Source of the DNA: Athripsodes cinereus
Lineage: Eukaryota > Arthropoda > Insecta > Trichoptera > Leptoceridae
Length of the DNA stretch: 64,000 bases
Reading direction: 5' to 3'
NCBI GenBank assembly: GCA_947579605.1
Contig: OX388317.1
Span: forward strand, 24,943,384-25,007,383
Shown here: positions 19,494 to 30,165 of the stretch, in pieces
Numbering within the stretch: the first letter of the stretch is position 1
Layout: the number at the start of each line of letters is the position of its first letter
The notes under the pieces: generated by a model
What the model was told of the DNA's origin: nothing
The model's input: only the letters and a program-made list of their open reading frames with translations
Database searches by the model: none
Translations under genes and position numbers: made by a program

Positions 19494-20240
19494 GAAACAA
19501 GCGTTCTCTTCTACTATAGATGATGTGTTTCGATTTCGGGATCTCTCGGTCAAAAGTCCATGACTCTACCGGCCACTTCAATCATCCAACAGCCCCAAAT
19601 AACCTCACCACCACTTTTGCTCCTGAATCTACTCCTGTAGGGTTACTCTTGACAAAATCTTAATCTAGTCTTGATCTTGATCATACGACGCACGAAGTGA
19701 CTATTGGCCAAAAATACGCGCATACCAGATCACGCGGTAGCGGTAGCGCGGTGTTTTTGACAATAGTTTCTTCGTGCGTTTATGATCAAGATCAAGACTA
19801 GATTAAGATCGTATTTAGATTGTGTCAAGAGTAGCCCTGCTGAACTCGTCACCCCCACCCTCCACACACCCCCTTCCAACTGTAACCACTCCTTAGATTT
19901 TAATTATTATACCTATGTCTTTTAATTTTAAATTTAGTATTCTGTTGTTACTGTTGATGACTACATTGTAGACGAAAACGTTTTTACAATAAACAATTCT
20001 CATAGTGGAATTAAACAGTGTTTTTTTTCATTTAATTTTAAATATTATCTTTTATAATGCATTTCCGCAAAGTTACATTAGAAAATATAGAATATTTATC
20101 AATCATTGATAATGTCCGTAGAAGTCGAAAGACTCTCATGTTTGTTAAATCAATAGTAGAACGAAAAGCTTATCTCAATTTATCTAATTTATGAAATTCT
20201 ACTACTCGTGCGTCAATCCAATAACTGTATGGAACTAGGA
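19494..20240. mobile_element. Split MITE ('aaattgaaacaagcgttt' family) filled with nested insertions
   Basis: The left part is at 19494-19550 and the right part at about 20110-20200 ('gtcgaaagactctcatg', 'tctcaatttatctaat'). Between them are a GC-richer piece around 19555-19635 and 19839-19890 that looks like one LINE fragment, itself split by the MITE at 19639-19838. This is a three-level nest. Confidence 0.45.
19639..19838. mobile_element. MITE with about 70-bp inverted ends
   Basis: Left 'agggttactcttgacaaaat' pairs with right 'gtgtcaagagtagccct', and 'tagtcttgatcttgatcat' pairs with 'atgatcaagatcaagacta'. The centre is GC-rich (cgcggtagcggtagcgcgg). Confidence 0.8.
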
Positions 20241-20411
20241 CCACATCAATTGGAAAATTTACCGTAATGTAGAATTATACGCCTCTGTACTTAGAAATTT
20301 AAGTGCAATAATTATTATATTCAATAATTTAAAAATGACACCATGAAACGATATTCATATTAATATAAATTCATATTAATGTAATATTGTGAAGTCGCGC
20401 GATAGAATAAA
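20241..20411. other. Left flank of the LTR element
   Basis: AT-rich. The target-site duplication gtgt lies at 20412-20415, directly outside the LTR. Confidence 0.4.
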
Positions 20412-21817
20412 GTGTTGATATGGGGGGGTGAGATGGTGGTGAAAGAATGGTTTTGGTTGAGGATAAAATAAATAAAATATTATACCAAAAATGCCAGCGG
20501 CTGAGACTCTACTGGGCTACTTACAGCACTCCAGGAGTTAAAACAATAAAATGGTCTCAATTAAATATATAGTGAGGCTATATAAATAAGAGACGACAAG
20601 TTATAGGTATACAGATAGGCGAATGTGTAAAAAGCAAAATGTAAATTTTAAACAAACATTTAATGAAAATAAAAATGCTTACCACTATTACAAACACGGT
20701 TTTTTAAACAGCAACACAATACTACGACTTACTCACTACCCCGTATTGTCTGTGCACACGTAATTATCCCAATATAAAAAAAAAACACACTTGATTATTA
20801 TTTCAATAAAAACGAAAACGTAGCACTTTTAAAATAATTAAATTTCACTTTGCGATGATTGTAATGGATCCCACGATGAGGGCGCCTCTGGCATGAAAAT
20901 GCCTAGAGGCAAACAAGTTGAAGAAGGCGCCCCTTGGCGCAGTGCTGGGAGGGCGAAGTCCCACGTCCGAGGCTCCTGGAGGCAATTACCAGCCTACACA
21001 GGTGCAGAGTTGGCTCGTCATGACTTCAGGAGGAGAATATCTCGACTCAACTGAAGTCCAGTGGCCAGAGACAGACTTGTCTCTCTGAAGGTCAGATGAT
21101 GAGTCATTGAGTGATGGCAAGAGCGATCCTTATACCAAGGACGCCTGTTTACGACTCACTGCTCGCTACGACTCACTGATAACGACTGTTGACGACTGAT
21201 GGCTGATGGAGACTCACTGATCTTCCAAGGACATCTCTCCGCTGTTCCTTGAGTGGTGTAGAGAGGGGTTGGTCATATACCCCTCCTACGCTGTGATGCA
21301 TCTCTGTGCAGCGCCGTGATTGGCTAATTGAATACCAATACACGCTCACCGCAAGTTCCATTGTATTGCGAGTACACCTGCACCCTTGTCTGCATTCCAA
21401 GAATTATGCGATAATGAAATAAATATTTACAAATAAATATTATGTTATGAAGCGTACAATGCACTGATTTTAATTATTAATTAATTCACATATAAATTAA
21501 TTTAAGTGTCTCTTTCACTGATATCATATTTCTTGTGTCCTTTATCACCATTTATAATTATATAACAAGCGTCCATTCCGCAACACAAATAACACATCTT
21601 ATATCTATTACATATGTCACAATACAACCCTTTAGGTAGATAATTAAATACTCAAACTATGTATGTTACAATTAAATTATAATTCATACCTAAAGAGCTG
21701 TTTACATAATTCAACACATGTCACCGATATCGACACTCAATATCTCGAAGCGTAGGTATAAAAAAATTCAACCAAGCAGATACTAAATAATAATAATGCG
21801 CAGACATTCTAGAATAT

Positions 21818-23029
21818 ATGCGCAGACATTCTAGATTTGTTAAGGGAAGGTCGACTTTGACTAATCTAATGATATACGAAGAACATCTCATGAGGGCCTT
21901 TGCTGAGAAATCTCAGGTGGACACTGTTTACACTGATTTCAGCAAGGCCTTCGACCGCGTTCCACATGATATACTGTTGAGCAAATTGAGAATGCTGGGT
22001 GTGTGTGGTAATTTGCATGAATGGATTTCTAGCTATCTATGTGAGAGGAGACTTGTGGTGCGCAAGGATACAACGAAAGGCAATGGGTTCATTGCTACAA
22101 GTGGAGTTCCGCAAGGTAGTCACTTGGGACCACTTCTTTTTCTCCTTTTCGTAAATGATATTTGTTCCATATTTGAAAACGTCAACTATCTGTTATTTGC
22201 AGATGATCTTAAAATATTTAAACAGATAAACAGTTTACACGATTGTCAGGTATTGCAGGGTAATCTGAAGAGTTTGGGAACTTGGTGTGAGCTTAACAGG
22301 CTGTTTTTAAATATTGAAAAATGTCAGGTTGTTACATTTACAAAAAAGAAAAATCCATTAAAATTTGATTATAAATTGGGGGACAGTGTCTTACAGCGCG
22401 TTGATGCCATACGGGACTTGGGAATTATCTTCGATCACCATTTAACTTTTATTCCGCATATAGAGGATATCACTAGCAGGGGAATGAGAATGTTGGGATT
22501 TGTACTCAGAACAGCCAGAGATTTTGTGTCCATACCTGCAATTAAAACTATGTTCGTATCCTTAGTCAGGAGTCAGGTAGAGTATAACTCCCCTATATGG
22601 TCTCCTTACTACGCGGTCCACTCTAAGAATATTGAAAGAATACAGCGCAAATTTCTTAGACACGTCAACTATCTAATGCAAATTCCTGTTGAGGAAATTG
22701 ATTACTCTTGTTTATTGTCGCTTTTGAATATGAACACTCTCTGTGATAGGCGTGTGATTTCTGATTTGATTTTGTTATTTAAGATTGTGAGAGGACTGTT
22801 CAATTGCTTTGAGTTGAGCGGGATGATCTCATACCATGTTCCGACAAGGGTCACTCGCCAAGCAATAACTTTTCATAGTGACGTGGTGGATACCAACTAT
22901 GCATATAATTCGCCTTTGAATAGAATTCATAGATTGGGAAACATTTACGGACACTTGTCGGATGTTTTCGCGGATTCCCTGTTTGAGTTCAGGCAGAGAA
23001 TGGCGGAGAATTTTAAAGCCGTAATATAA
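21818..23029 (+). pseudogene. Jockey-like LINE reverse transcriptase, N-terminally truncated
   Basis: Non-LTR reverse transcriptase, 403 codons. The first residues (MRRHSR) are filler copied from the LTR; true LINE sequence starts at FVKGRSTLTNL. The palm motifs are intact: DFSKAFDRVPHDILL (motif A, first catalytic Asp), SGVPQGSHLGPLLFLLFVNDI (motif B region) and LLFADDLKIF (FADD catalytic pair). The thumb and the conserved RSQVEYNSPIW region follow, to MAENFKAVI and a stop at 23027-23029. The endonuclease domain, ORF1 and promoter are missing. The frame is fully open, so the truncated copy is young. It is not a host gene. Confidence 0.9.
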
Positions 23030-23646
23030 ATACTTTGTCCTTTTTTACCTACCCTTCCCATTTGGTTAATCTTGTCTTTGTGTTGTAATTTGACATGATA
23101 CGATATGTTTTGGTTTTAATTTGTAATTTTATATGATGCAATGTGTTTTGTTTTTATTTTATGATTTGATATGATGTAGTATGTTATAATTTTATTTTAT
23201 TTTATAATTTGATATGATACGGTGTATTTTTATTTTATAATTTTATGTGGTGTGCTGTAAATTTATTTTATGGTTTGCTATGATTCAATATGTTTTATTT
23301 TTATTTTATGATTTGACATGATGAATGTGCTGTAATTTTATTCTATAATTTGACATGACAGTGTGTTTTATTTTTATTTTGAAATTCGATGTGATGCAGT
23401 GTATTGTAACTTTATTTTATGGTTAGATATGATACAGTTTTTTTTTATGATTTGACATGATGCTGTTGATATGTTGTAATTTTATTGTGTGGTTTATGTG
23501 ACACAATGTGTTTGGTTTTTATTTTTATAATTTGAAGTGATGCAGTATATTTTGTTTTTGTTTTGATTTTAATTTGATACGATGGTGGTGTTGTACAATT
23601 GTTGCTTATAACTATGTATTAAAGGCGTAAGCCGTATGTATTATTA

Positions 23647-23681
<35 letters not shown>

Positions 23682-23683
23682 AT
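21836..23683 (+). mobile_element. 5'-truncated jockey-type LINE nested in the 3' LTR
   Basis: The LINE joins the LTR in the middle of an RT open frame and ends in a (taaa)n tail at 23646-23683. Before its first base, an 18-bp piece of the LTR (atgcgcagacattctaga, 21796-21813) is repeated at 21818-21835. This is filler DNA copied from the target. The empty site is visible in the other LTR at about 27749-27775. The 3' region 23030-23600 is made of degenerate units of about 50 bp around 'tttgatatgatgcagtgtg'. Confidence 0.9.
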
Positions 23684-24006
23684 ATTCATTCAAAACAATT
23701 AGCGAAGTATATAATAAATGCGGCTCTTAATCCTTTGTCGAATAATTCTTTTTATTGCCCCTGTTGCTATGTAGGTACAAATAAACAATAATATTTTGTA
23801 TGCCGGTAGGTACAAAGATTAGCAAATAATAATAACAATATTAATGCAGGTACCTTTTAAGTGCAGCGATATTTTTAATGTTGGGACTTTCAGAGTTCTT
23901 ATGAACTGCATTGTTTAATTCGGTATTTCAGTACCACTTTCTAAATAACAATTATTATTTTTAATGGTAACTTTTCGACACAATACCTACTATACCGGGC
24001 ATAACA

Positions 24007-25062
24007 AATCGCCACCCATTCCTTGACGAAAAGTTATCCATTCTTTATAATACACATCTCACAATAAACTTTCAAATTCAATACAAATTATATTATATGA
24101 AACTATCTATAAAATTCAACACAATTAGCAAGTAGGTAGGTGCACACACATTTCAATTTAAATAATTAACAACATTAAAACGCGTTTCTTCTTACTTTAC
24201 ATCTTTTAAAACCAGCTCCATTTCAAATTATAAATATACATCGTCAAACATATCTTTCGTATGTGACCAAAACAAACATGGTAGATGTGACTCTTTATGT
24301 AAAACGAATATTATATGCTTCATACCTCTCATCAAGCATGCTTGTGACAGCAGACTGGGGACTGGTTCTTTCAGTTGCACATACATCTCTAACAATCATT
24401 GGACCTCACTGTCCCTCACAAAACTCATTAACATGGACCTCACTGTCCCCACGACGAAATATACTTGGGAGATTAGCTTGACGGAACACTCATCGCCTCC
24501 GTGCTTATCCCATAATAAACAAAACATATCTTCATACACGCAGAATTACCATCTTCTTCATACACGCAGAATTTCTCTTCAAAACACGCAGAATAACTCC
24601 TCATCTTACAAATAACTCCCAGTGTCAACTGAGAATCCCTCACACATCTCTGTCACACAAAGCATCTCTCACCTCTGTCACAATTTTAATATTCAGAATA
24701 AACAATACATTCACATACTCCACACATCTTACTTCCACATAAATTCTCTTCTTACATTACACTCGCTGGTTACACCAAACAAATTCTATTTTCCATTTTC
24801 AAAAATTTATCATATAACATTTCACACATATTGCGAAGTAAAATAATGCACACGTAGGCATTTAACAAAAGTTGCACCTACCTACCTACGTAATTAAAAC
24901 ATTTTACACATGAAAACTACCTATCTAGTCATCCTAATTTATACTGGGCGCCAGAGATATTTTTATGGAAAATATTCAAACCATTTAAATAATTCAAACA
25001 AAATACATTATTCCTATTGCAAGCCTAAGTCAATCCTAACCCAATATAACACACATATGTGA
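24007..25062 (-). other. Internal non-coding part of the LTR element, with polypurine tract
   Basis: On the minus strand 'aaggaatgggtggcgatt' lies directly before the 3' LTR (about 24007-24024) and is a plausible polypurine tract. The remainder has no coding capacity on the sense strand. Short direct repeats such as 'ttcatacacgcagaatt' occur at about 24530-24570. Confidence 0.6.
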
Positions 25063-26151
25063 CTATCTGGCTTGATTGAATTTTCTCCTCGACTTCAAAC
25101 ATCGAGAATCCATATCGATGAAAACATTACAAAAATAATCATCGACAGCATAACATTGGTATTTGATTCGATTGATGGATGCATATTTTATCTTTTCGAA
25201 CAATATCAACGCTGTTCTACGGCGACGCGATATTTTTCTATTCACGAATCTAAACAAAATCATAGCTGTACATACTAGCAAACGTATGCAGCTCTCGACG
25301 ATGCAACCGGCGATAATCAGCATTGCCAAAACTGATTTTAAAACCCACGCGAAAGACTTTACCCATTCGTGAATAGAGGGAGGTGTATGTGCCTCCCGTT
25401 CGGTGTCTTCTTCCATATCATCCTCAACCTGTTCCTCCGAGAGGGAAACCTCATCCTCTGCGGGTACCTCAACCTCCCTAGCGTCCTGGCTAGGTACATC
25501 ACACCGAATTTCATCGCGAACAGATGCTATGTCTGGAAGATTATCTAACACAACCTGATAACTCTCTGTGATCACCTCAGGTTCAGATTGTCCTTCCGGA
25601 GTGTATTCGGGAAAGTCCAGGCGCCATATCAACTCTTGCAAATGTTCCAGATTAACTAACTCCCGACCATTAATCCTCGTCCTATACCAGGATGTCATTT
25701 GCTTCCATACGCTCATTGCTGGTCCTTCATCTTTAAATAATACATGACCATACCCTTTTAAACGATTGTTTATCCTGACCTTCCAGTCAACAAAATCACT
25801 CCCCAGTTCATCCCGACCTTGACACACTGTCAATAGGTCATTATAGATCGCATTTATCTGCCCTTCCACACCAAACCTTCGCAAAATTATTTCTTTGAAT
25901 ACACCCCATCGACAATACCGAAACCCCAGAGACTTCCAGTACCGCTTTGCGTCGCCGCGCAAGCAATACACAGCCTCCCTTGGCAATTCATCTTCCCACT
26001 CAAGCTTCCAGCGTTCCTCGCATTCTTTGAGGAACCGTTCGGGGCCTTCATCAGTCCAGCCTCCGAACGAAAGCGAAAATTCGCGCTCATAGCATCTGAT
26101 ATCCGACACCTTATCCATCGATCGAATCATACCGTAATACACAATAAACAC
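25063..26151 (-). CDS. Gag-like protein with C-terminal hydrophobic segments
   Basis: 362 codons on the sense strand of the LTR element, starting about 190 bp after the primer site; M12 (MDKVSDIRC) is an equally good start. Residues 35-95 (ERFLKECEERWKLEW, LRGDAKRYWKSL, WGVFKEIILRRFG) have the pattern of a retrotransposon Gag capsid domain, which assembles the particle around the RNA. Residues 221-252 are very acidic. Residues 268-303 (WVLKSVLAMLIIAGCIVES, LLVCTAMILF) are strongly hydrophobic with one or two possible membrane segments, followed by the basic NRKISRRRR. No CCHC zinc knuckle is seen. The frame is intact. A Gag with a membrane-like tail and no Pol is unusual; a derived capsid that parasitises another element's enzymes is the simplest reading. 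Confidence 0.75.
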   Translation of the reverse strand: MFIVYYGMIRSMDKVSDIRCYEREFSLSFGGWTDEGPERFLKECEERWKLEWEDELPREAVYCLRGDAKRYWKSLGFRYCRWGVFKEIILRRFGVEGQINAIYNDLLTVCQGRDELGSDFVDWKVRINNRLKGYGHVLFKDEGPAMSVWKQMTSWYRTRINGRELVNLEHLQELIWRLDFPEYTPEGQSEPEVITESYQVVLDNLPDIASVRDEIRCDVPSQDAREVEVPAEDEVSLSEEQVEDDMEEDTEREAHTPPSIHEWVKSFAWVLKSVLAMLIIAGCIVESCIRLLVCTAMILFRFVNRKISRRRRTALILFEKIKYASINRIKYQCYAVDDYFCNVFIDMDSRCLKSRRKFNQAR

Positions 26152-26342
26152 ATGTCAATAAAACAAAGCCAAAAGTCAAAACAATACACATTCGCCATAA
26201 CAAATAACTTGTCAGTTCATTATATGAAATAAAATAATATCCCCTCCTCCAATATCACAAATAATACAGTTAAAAAATTAAAAGAAGATCTCAGGGATGG
26301 ATTCGTTGTAGCGATTATACACAGATGTGTATTTTTTCGCTA

Positions 26343-26363
26343 CGAGCCCCACGTTGGGCGCCA
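26343..26363 (-). promoter_or_regulatory. Primer-binding site for tRNA-Lys(CUU)
   Basis: On the plus strand 'cgagccccacgttgggcg' followed by cca equals the 3' end of eukaryotic tRNA-Lys(CUU) including CCA, as I remember that tRNA. Its complement on the minus strand, TGGCGCCCAACGTGGGGC.., lies 3 bases after the 5' LTR. It fixes the element's direction. Confidence 0.85.
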
Positions 26364-26366
26364 ATA

Positions 26367-28090
26367 TGATATGGGGGGGTGAGATGGTGGTGAAAGAATG
26401 GTTTTGGTTGAGGATAAAATAAATAAAATATTATACCAAAAATGCCAGCGGCTGAGACTCTACTGGGCTACTTACAGCACTCCAGGAGTTAAAACAATAA
26501 AATGGTCTCAATTAAATATATAGTGAGGCTATATAAATAAGAGACGACAAGTTATAGGTATACAGATAGGCGAATGTGTAAAAAGCAAAATGTAAATTTT
26601 AAACAAACATTTAATGAAAATAAAAATGCTTACCACTATTACAAACACGGTTTTTTAAACAGCAACACAATACTACGACTTACTCACTACCCCGTATTGT
26701 CTGTGCACACGTAATTATCCCAATATAAAAAAAAAAACACACTTGATTATTATTTCAATAAAAACGAAAACGTAGCACTTTTAAAATAATTAAATTTCAC
26801 TTTGCGATGATTGTAATGGATCCCACGATGAGGGCGCCTCTGGCATGAAAATGCCTAGAGGCAAACAAGTTGAAGAAGGCGCCCCTTGGCGCAGTGCTGG
26901 GAGGGCGAAGTCCCACGTCCGAGGCTCCTGGAGGCAATTACCAGCCTACACAGGTGCAGAGTTGGCTCGTCATGACTTCAGGAGGAGAATATCTCGACTC
27001 AACTGAAGTCCAGTGGCCAGAGACAGACTTGTCTCTCTGAAGGTCAGATGATGAGTCATTGAGTGATGGCAAGAGCGATCCTTATACCAAGGACGCCTGT
27101 TTACGACTCACTGCTCGCTACGACTCACTGATAACGACTGTTGACGACTGATGGCTGATGGAGACTCACTGATCTTCCAAGGACATCTCTCCGCTGTTCC
27201 TTGAGTGGTGTAGAGAGGGGTTGGTCATATACCCCTCCTACGCTGTGATGCATCTCTGTGCAGCGCCGTGATTGGCTAATTGAATACCAATACACGCTCA
27301 CCGCAAGTTCCATTGTATTGCGAGTACACCTGCACCCTTGTCTGCATTCCAAGAATTATGCGATAATGAAATAAATATTTACAAATAAATATTATGTTAT
27401 GAAGCGTACAATGCACTGATTTTAATTATTAATTAATTCACATATAAATTAATTTAAGTGTCTCTTTCACTGATATCATATTTCTTGTGTCCTTTATCAC
27501 CATTTATAATTATATAACAAGCGTCCATTCCGCAACACAAATAACACATCTTATATCTATTACATATGTCACAATACAACCCTTTAGGTAGATAATTAAA
27601 TACTCAAACTATGTATGTTACAATTAAATTATAATTCATACCTAAAGAGCTGTTTACATAATTCAACACATGTCACCGATATCGACACTCAATATCTCGA
27701 AGCGTAGGTATAAAAAAATTCAACCAAGCAGATACTAAATAATAATAATGCGCAGACATTCTAGAATATTCATTCAAAACAATTAGCGAAGTATATAATA
27801 AATGCGGCTCTTAATCCTTTGTCGAATAATTCTTTTTATTGCCCCTGTTGCTATGTAGGTACAAATAAACAATAATATTTTGTATGCCGGTAGGTACAAA
27901 GATTAGCAAATAATAATAACAATATTAATGCAGGTACCTTTTAAGTGCAGCGATATTTTTAATGTTGGGACTTTCAGAGTTCTTATGAACTGCATTGTTT
28001 AATTCGGTATTTCAGTACCACTTTCTAAATAACAATTATTATTTTTAATGGTAACTTTTCGACACAATACCTACTATACCGGGCATAACA
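26367..28090 (-). repeat. 5' LTR (uninterrupted)
   Basis: 1,724 bp, TG..CA ends, collinear with the other LTR. It preserves the LINE's empty target site near 27770. It should contain the element promoter and poly(A) signal on the minus strand; I could not place them with confidence. Confidence 0.92.
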
Positions 28091-28890
28091 GTGTTTTATG
28101 ATTCATTCTTCGTATGTTTGCTCACAACTTGACCTCCAAATTCTACAGCCACTAGATCGCATCGTCCATAAGAGCGAAGTTTTCCTTGTAAGTCCTGAAT
28201 TTTTTTGTGATGAAAGTTTTGATCTAACCAAGAATAACAAATAGTTTTGTAAGGTTTGTCATTTAGTCATTGTTAACTTTAGGCATACCTAGTTAGTCAT
28301 TTGTAAATATACTACATATTTGGGGGTATGGCTGATGTTTTTAAATACATTAATTTTGTGTGTGTACGTCCCCAAGATTTTTCTTTTGATTTACATTGAC
28401 ACATTATTTTATTTATTTAGTAATTACTTGTACTGTATTTTCGAATAGATTATAATATTTACAATTAAATTTTGTTTTTTATTCGTATTGCATTATTTAT
28501 TATTTCATCTCTAAATTTCAATTGTAAGTTTACATTCAAACTTCACTTGTTTATTCAGTTTTCTTCAAAGCAGTTTGTATACCAGCATTTTTTTGCGGCG
28601 TCATCAGTCTTTGAATGTCTTTACATCCTATTCACTTCCTACACGTATCTTTAGTGAGTTGATTTGTTTACTGGGGCAGTGGAAATTTAGGGACTTATTT
28701 AATGAATTCTCCGCTATTGCACATGTGTGAAACAATGAATTTACACATTTGATCCCCAATTTAACAAATAAGCAATAGTGTGTAGGTACTGGTCGGCTTC
28801 TTCCTCACATATAAAGGTCCCTTAATTAATTAATTTCACATTTTAGTGTCCTATATACTTTTTTACAAATAAAATTGATTATTATTATGG
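28091..28890. other. Right flank of the LTR element
   Basis: AT-rich with no recognised gene. The target duplication gtgt is at 28091-28094. Confidence 0.4.
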
Positions 28891-28892
28891 TT

Positions 28893-28962
28893 AGCCGTCG
28901 TGAGTTAACGCTCTTGCCTTCGAGTCACCAGGTCCCTAGTTCGATTCCCGCCTAGGACAAAA
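28893..28962 (+). repeat. tRNA-like segment (probable SINE head)
   Basis: 'gttagccgtcgtgagttaac' resembles an A box and 'tagttcgattcccg' a B box, about 50 bp apart. A proper acceptor stem is not seen, so this is a tRNA-derived relic, not a tRNA gene. Confidence 0.4.
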
Positions 28963-28984
28963 TGAGGCTTGACTTTTTCAAATT

Positions 28985-29035
28985 GTTCTGGGTCTGGGTG
29001 TTACATGTTTGTATATGCAATACCCAGACCCAGAA
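28985..29035. repeat. Short perfect hairpin
   Basis: 'attgttctgggtctgggt' is inverted as 'acccagacccagaacaat' with a loop of about 16 bases. Confidence 0.7.
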
Positions 29036-29055
29036 CAATATATTTCAGTGTGTAT

Positions 29056-29196
29056 CTAAATTGAAATCAGCGTTTCGTTCTACTGTAGATTAAACAACGC
29101 GAGAGATGTCTTTCGACTTCTTAGGTCATTATTAATCGAAAGACATCTCGCGTGTTGGTCAATTGGTACAACGAAACGCTATTTCCAATTTATCTA
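29056..29196. mobile_element. MITE, reference copy of the 'aaattgaaa..gcgtttcgtt' family
   Basis: Left 'aaattgaaatcagcgtttcg' pairs with right 'cgaaacgctatttccaattt'; inner 'gcgagagatgtctttcga' pairs with 'tcgaaagacatctcgcg'. No ORF. It lies 160 bp upstream of the exon 9 acceptor. Confidence 0.8.
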
Positions 29197-29356
29197 ACCG
29201 AAATCAAGATAGATTATTGAGAGCAAGATTGTAATGTTTCAGTATACTTTTGAATGTGGAAAAGGCATGAGCAAGTCTGATCAACAGAGGTAAATCATTC
29301 TATAGTCTAACACAATAAATTGTATTTGTTACTAACCCATTTTATTCTCATTCCAG

Positions 29357-29589
29357 TATCGTTTATAGTATCTCGATTGGGGAAACCATTATTAATGCTG
29401 AATAAGTTCACGTATCGGAAACATTACACCATAAAGAACAGGATAAGATGGCGATGTAATATAGTCAAGGGATGCAAAGGAGTGGTGTTCACAGCGAATG
29501 GAGTCGTCGAGTCGGTCAATGAAGAACATTCTCACGACCCACCCAAATATGCGTTTAGGCACGGAAAATATTTTAGAGTGCATCTGTAA
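29357..29589 (+). CDS. mod(mdg4): FLYWCH zinc-finger terminal exon 9
   Basis: The acceptor is 'tttattctcattccag', phase 1 (ta). It encodes 76 residues, then TAA. It starts SFIVSRLGKPLLMLNKFTYR; the core is RWRCNIVKGC and EEHSHDPP. It has the shortest Cys-Cys spacing in the array (five residues between C33 and C39; six or seven elsewhere), which moves the His pair to H57 and H59. Lys replaces the NG turn glycine. The tail KYAFRHGKYFRVHL is longer by a few residues. It is the first exon after the retrotransposon block and belongs to the same subfamily as exons 1-8. Confidence 0.9.
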
Positions 29590-29606
29590 GTTTTTGAACA
29601 CTTTGA

Positions 29607-29742
29607 ATTCAGCGATGAGGATGTTACCCATCTTGAATATTTTATCTATGACGAGAAGAGGACGATTTATATGTTCTAAACATATGATTACTTGTAGTCC
29701 ACTGTATGTCCAATTTGTGGGAGATGCCATGATGATATGCTT
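29607..29742 (+). repeat. Member of the 'gctggctac..gccgtgatgg' repeat family
   Basis: 'gaattcagcgatgagga', 'acccatcttgaatatt' and 'gggagatgccatgatgata' are in family order. It begins 18 bp after the exon 9 stop, so it lies in that 3'UTR. Confidence 0.6.
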
Positions 29743-29993
29743 TAAATATAAATCTATATTATTATTATTATATTGGATGATTTATTCGGCGCCGTTTAAT
29801 GAAGTATCCATCTCAAGGGCGAGATAGTTATCCATGCATATTTCGTGAATTTACATTATTTTACCATTGCCGTATTAAGAAGTTACAAAAGCACTTTATT
29901 TAGTAATCCCAAATCGGTAAGAGTGTCGGTTTTTAAGAGCTCCCGCTTACTTAGTCAAATAAATGTTTTCGTTGAAATTTTATTGCTATACTA

Positions 29994-30165
29994 GAGCCCG
30001 TAGATGAACCGTACTTAGCGACCTACTACTGGCGAACTTTTCGACAATCTATCTACATGTACCGTGTAATTATGCGTTCTTCTTGCAGTTAATGTCGAAA
30101 ATTCGTTTGTAGTCGATCGCCAGGTGCGTGTTTGTGTAGGGGCTCGGAGTCAGCAATCTACGACC
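29994..30165. mobile_element. MITE, 'ccgtacttagcgatcgacta' family, copy 1
   Basis: Left 'gaaccgtacttagcgac' with 'actggcgaacttttcgacaa' pairs with right 'tgtcgaaaattcgtttgtag' and 'gatcgccaggtgcgt'. Other copies are at 48349-48670, 48668-48832 and, partly, 34868-34930. Confidence 0.75.

Larger units (their letters stand above)
20416..24006 (-). repeat. 3' LTR (with a nested LINE)
   Basis: It is collinear with 26367-28090. The only difference noticed by eye, besides the LINE, is one A in the run at about 20777. LTR sequence is 20416-21817 and 23684-24006, about 1.72 kb. The ORF at 21173-21400 occurs identically in both LTRs and is not a gene. Confidence 0.9.
20416..28090 (-). mobile_element. 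Non-autonomous LTR retrotransposon (Gag-only), LINE-interrupted
   Basis: Two long direct repeats (20416-24006 including a nested LINE, and 26367-28090) begin TGATATG and end CATAACA on the plus strand, i.e. TG..CA ends. They are flanked by gtgt at 20412-20415 and 28091-28094. The tRNA-Lys primer-binding site next to 26367 shows that transcription runs on the minus strand, so 26367-28090 is the 5' LTR. The internal region (24007-26366, 2.36 kb) has room for only one ORF, a Gag-like protein. No protease, reverse transcriptase, RNase H or integrase is visible. Without the LINE the element is about 5.8 kb. The LTRs look almost identical, so insertion is recent and needed enzymes supplied in trans. 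Confidence 0.9.

Noticed and set aside
21173..21400. ORF of 75 codons, identical at 27125-27352
   Set aside because: Lies inside both LTRs on the minus strand; duplicated with the LTRs, no known domain, no evidence of coding.
21818..23029. Domesticated reverse transcriptase gene
   Set aside because: The frame is intact, but it lacks an N-terminus, starts in filler DNA and ends in a LINE tail; recent 5'-truncated insertion explains everything.
24263..24846. Three short plus-strand ORFs
   Set aside because: Antisense to the LTR element's internal region, no domains, not conserved in pattern.
28893..28962. tRNA gene
   Set aside because: Box A and B are present but the acceptor stem does not pair; better explained as a SINE head.
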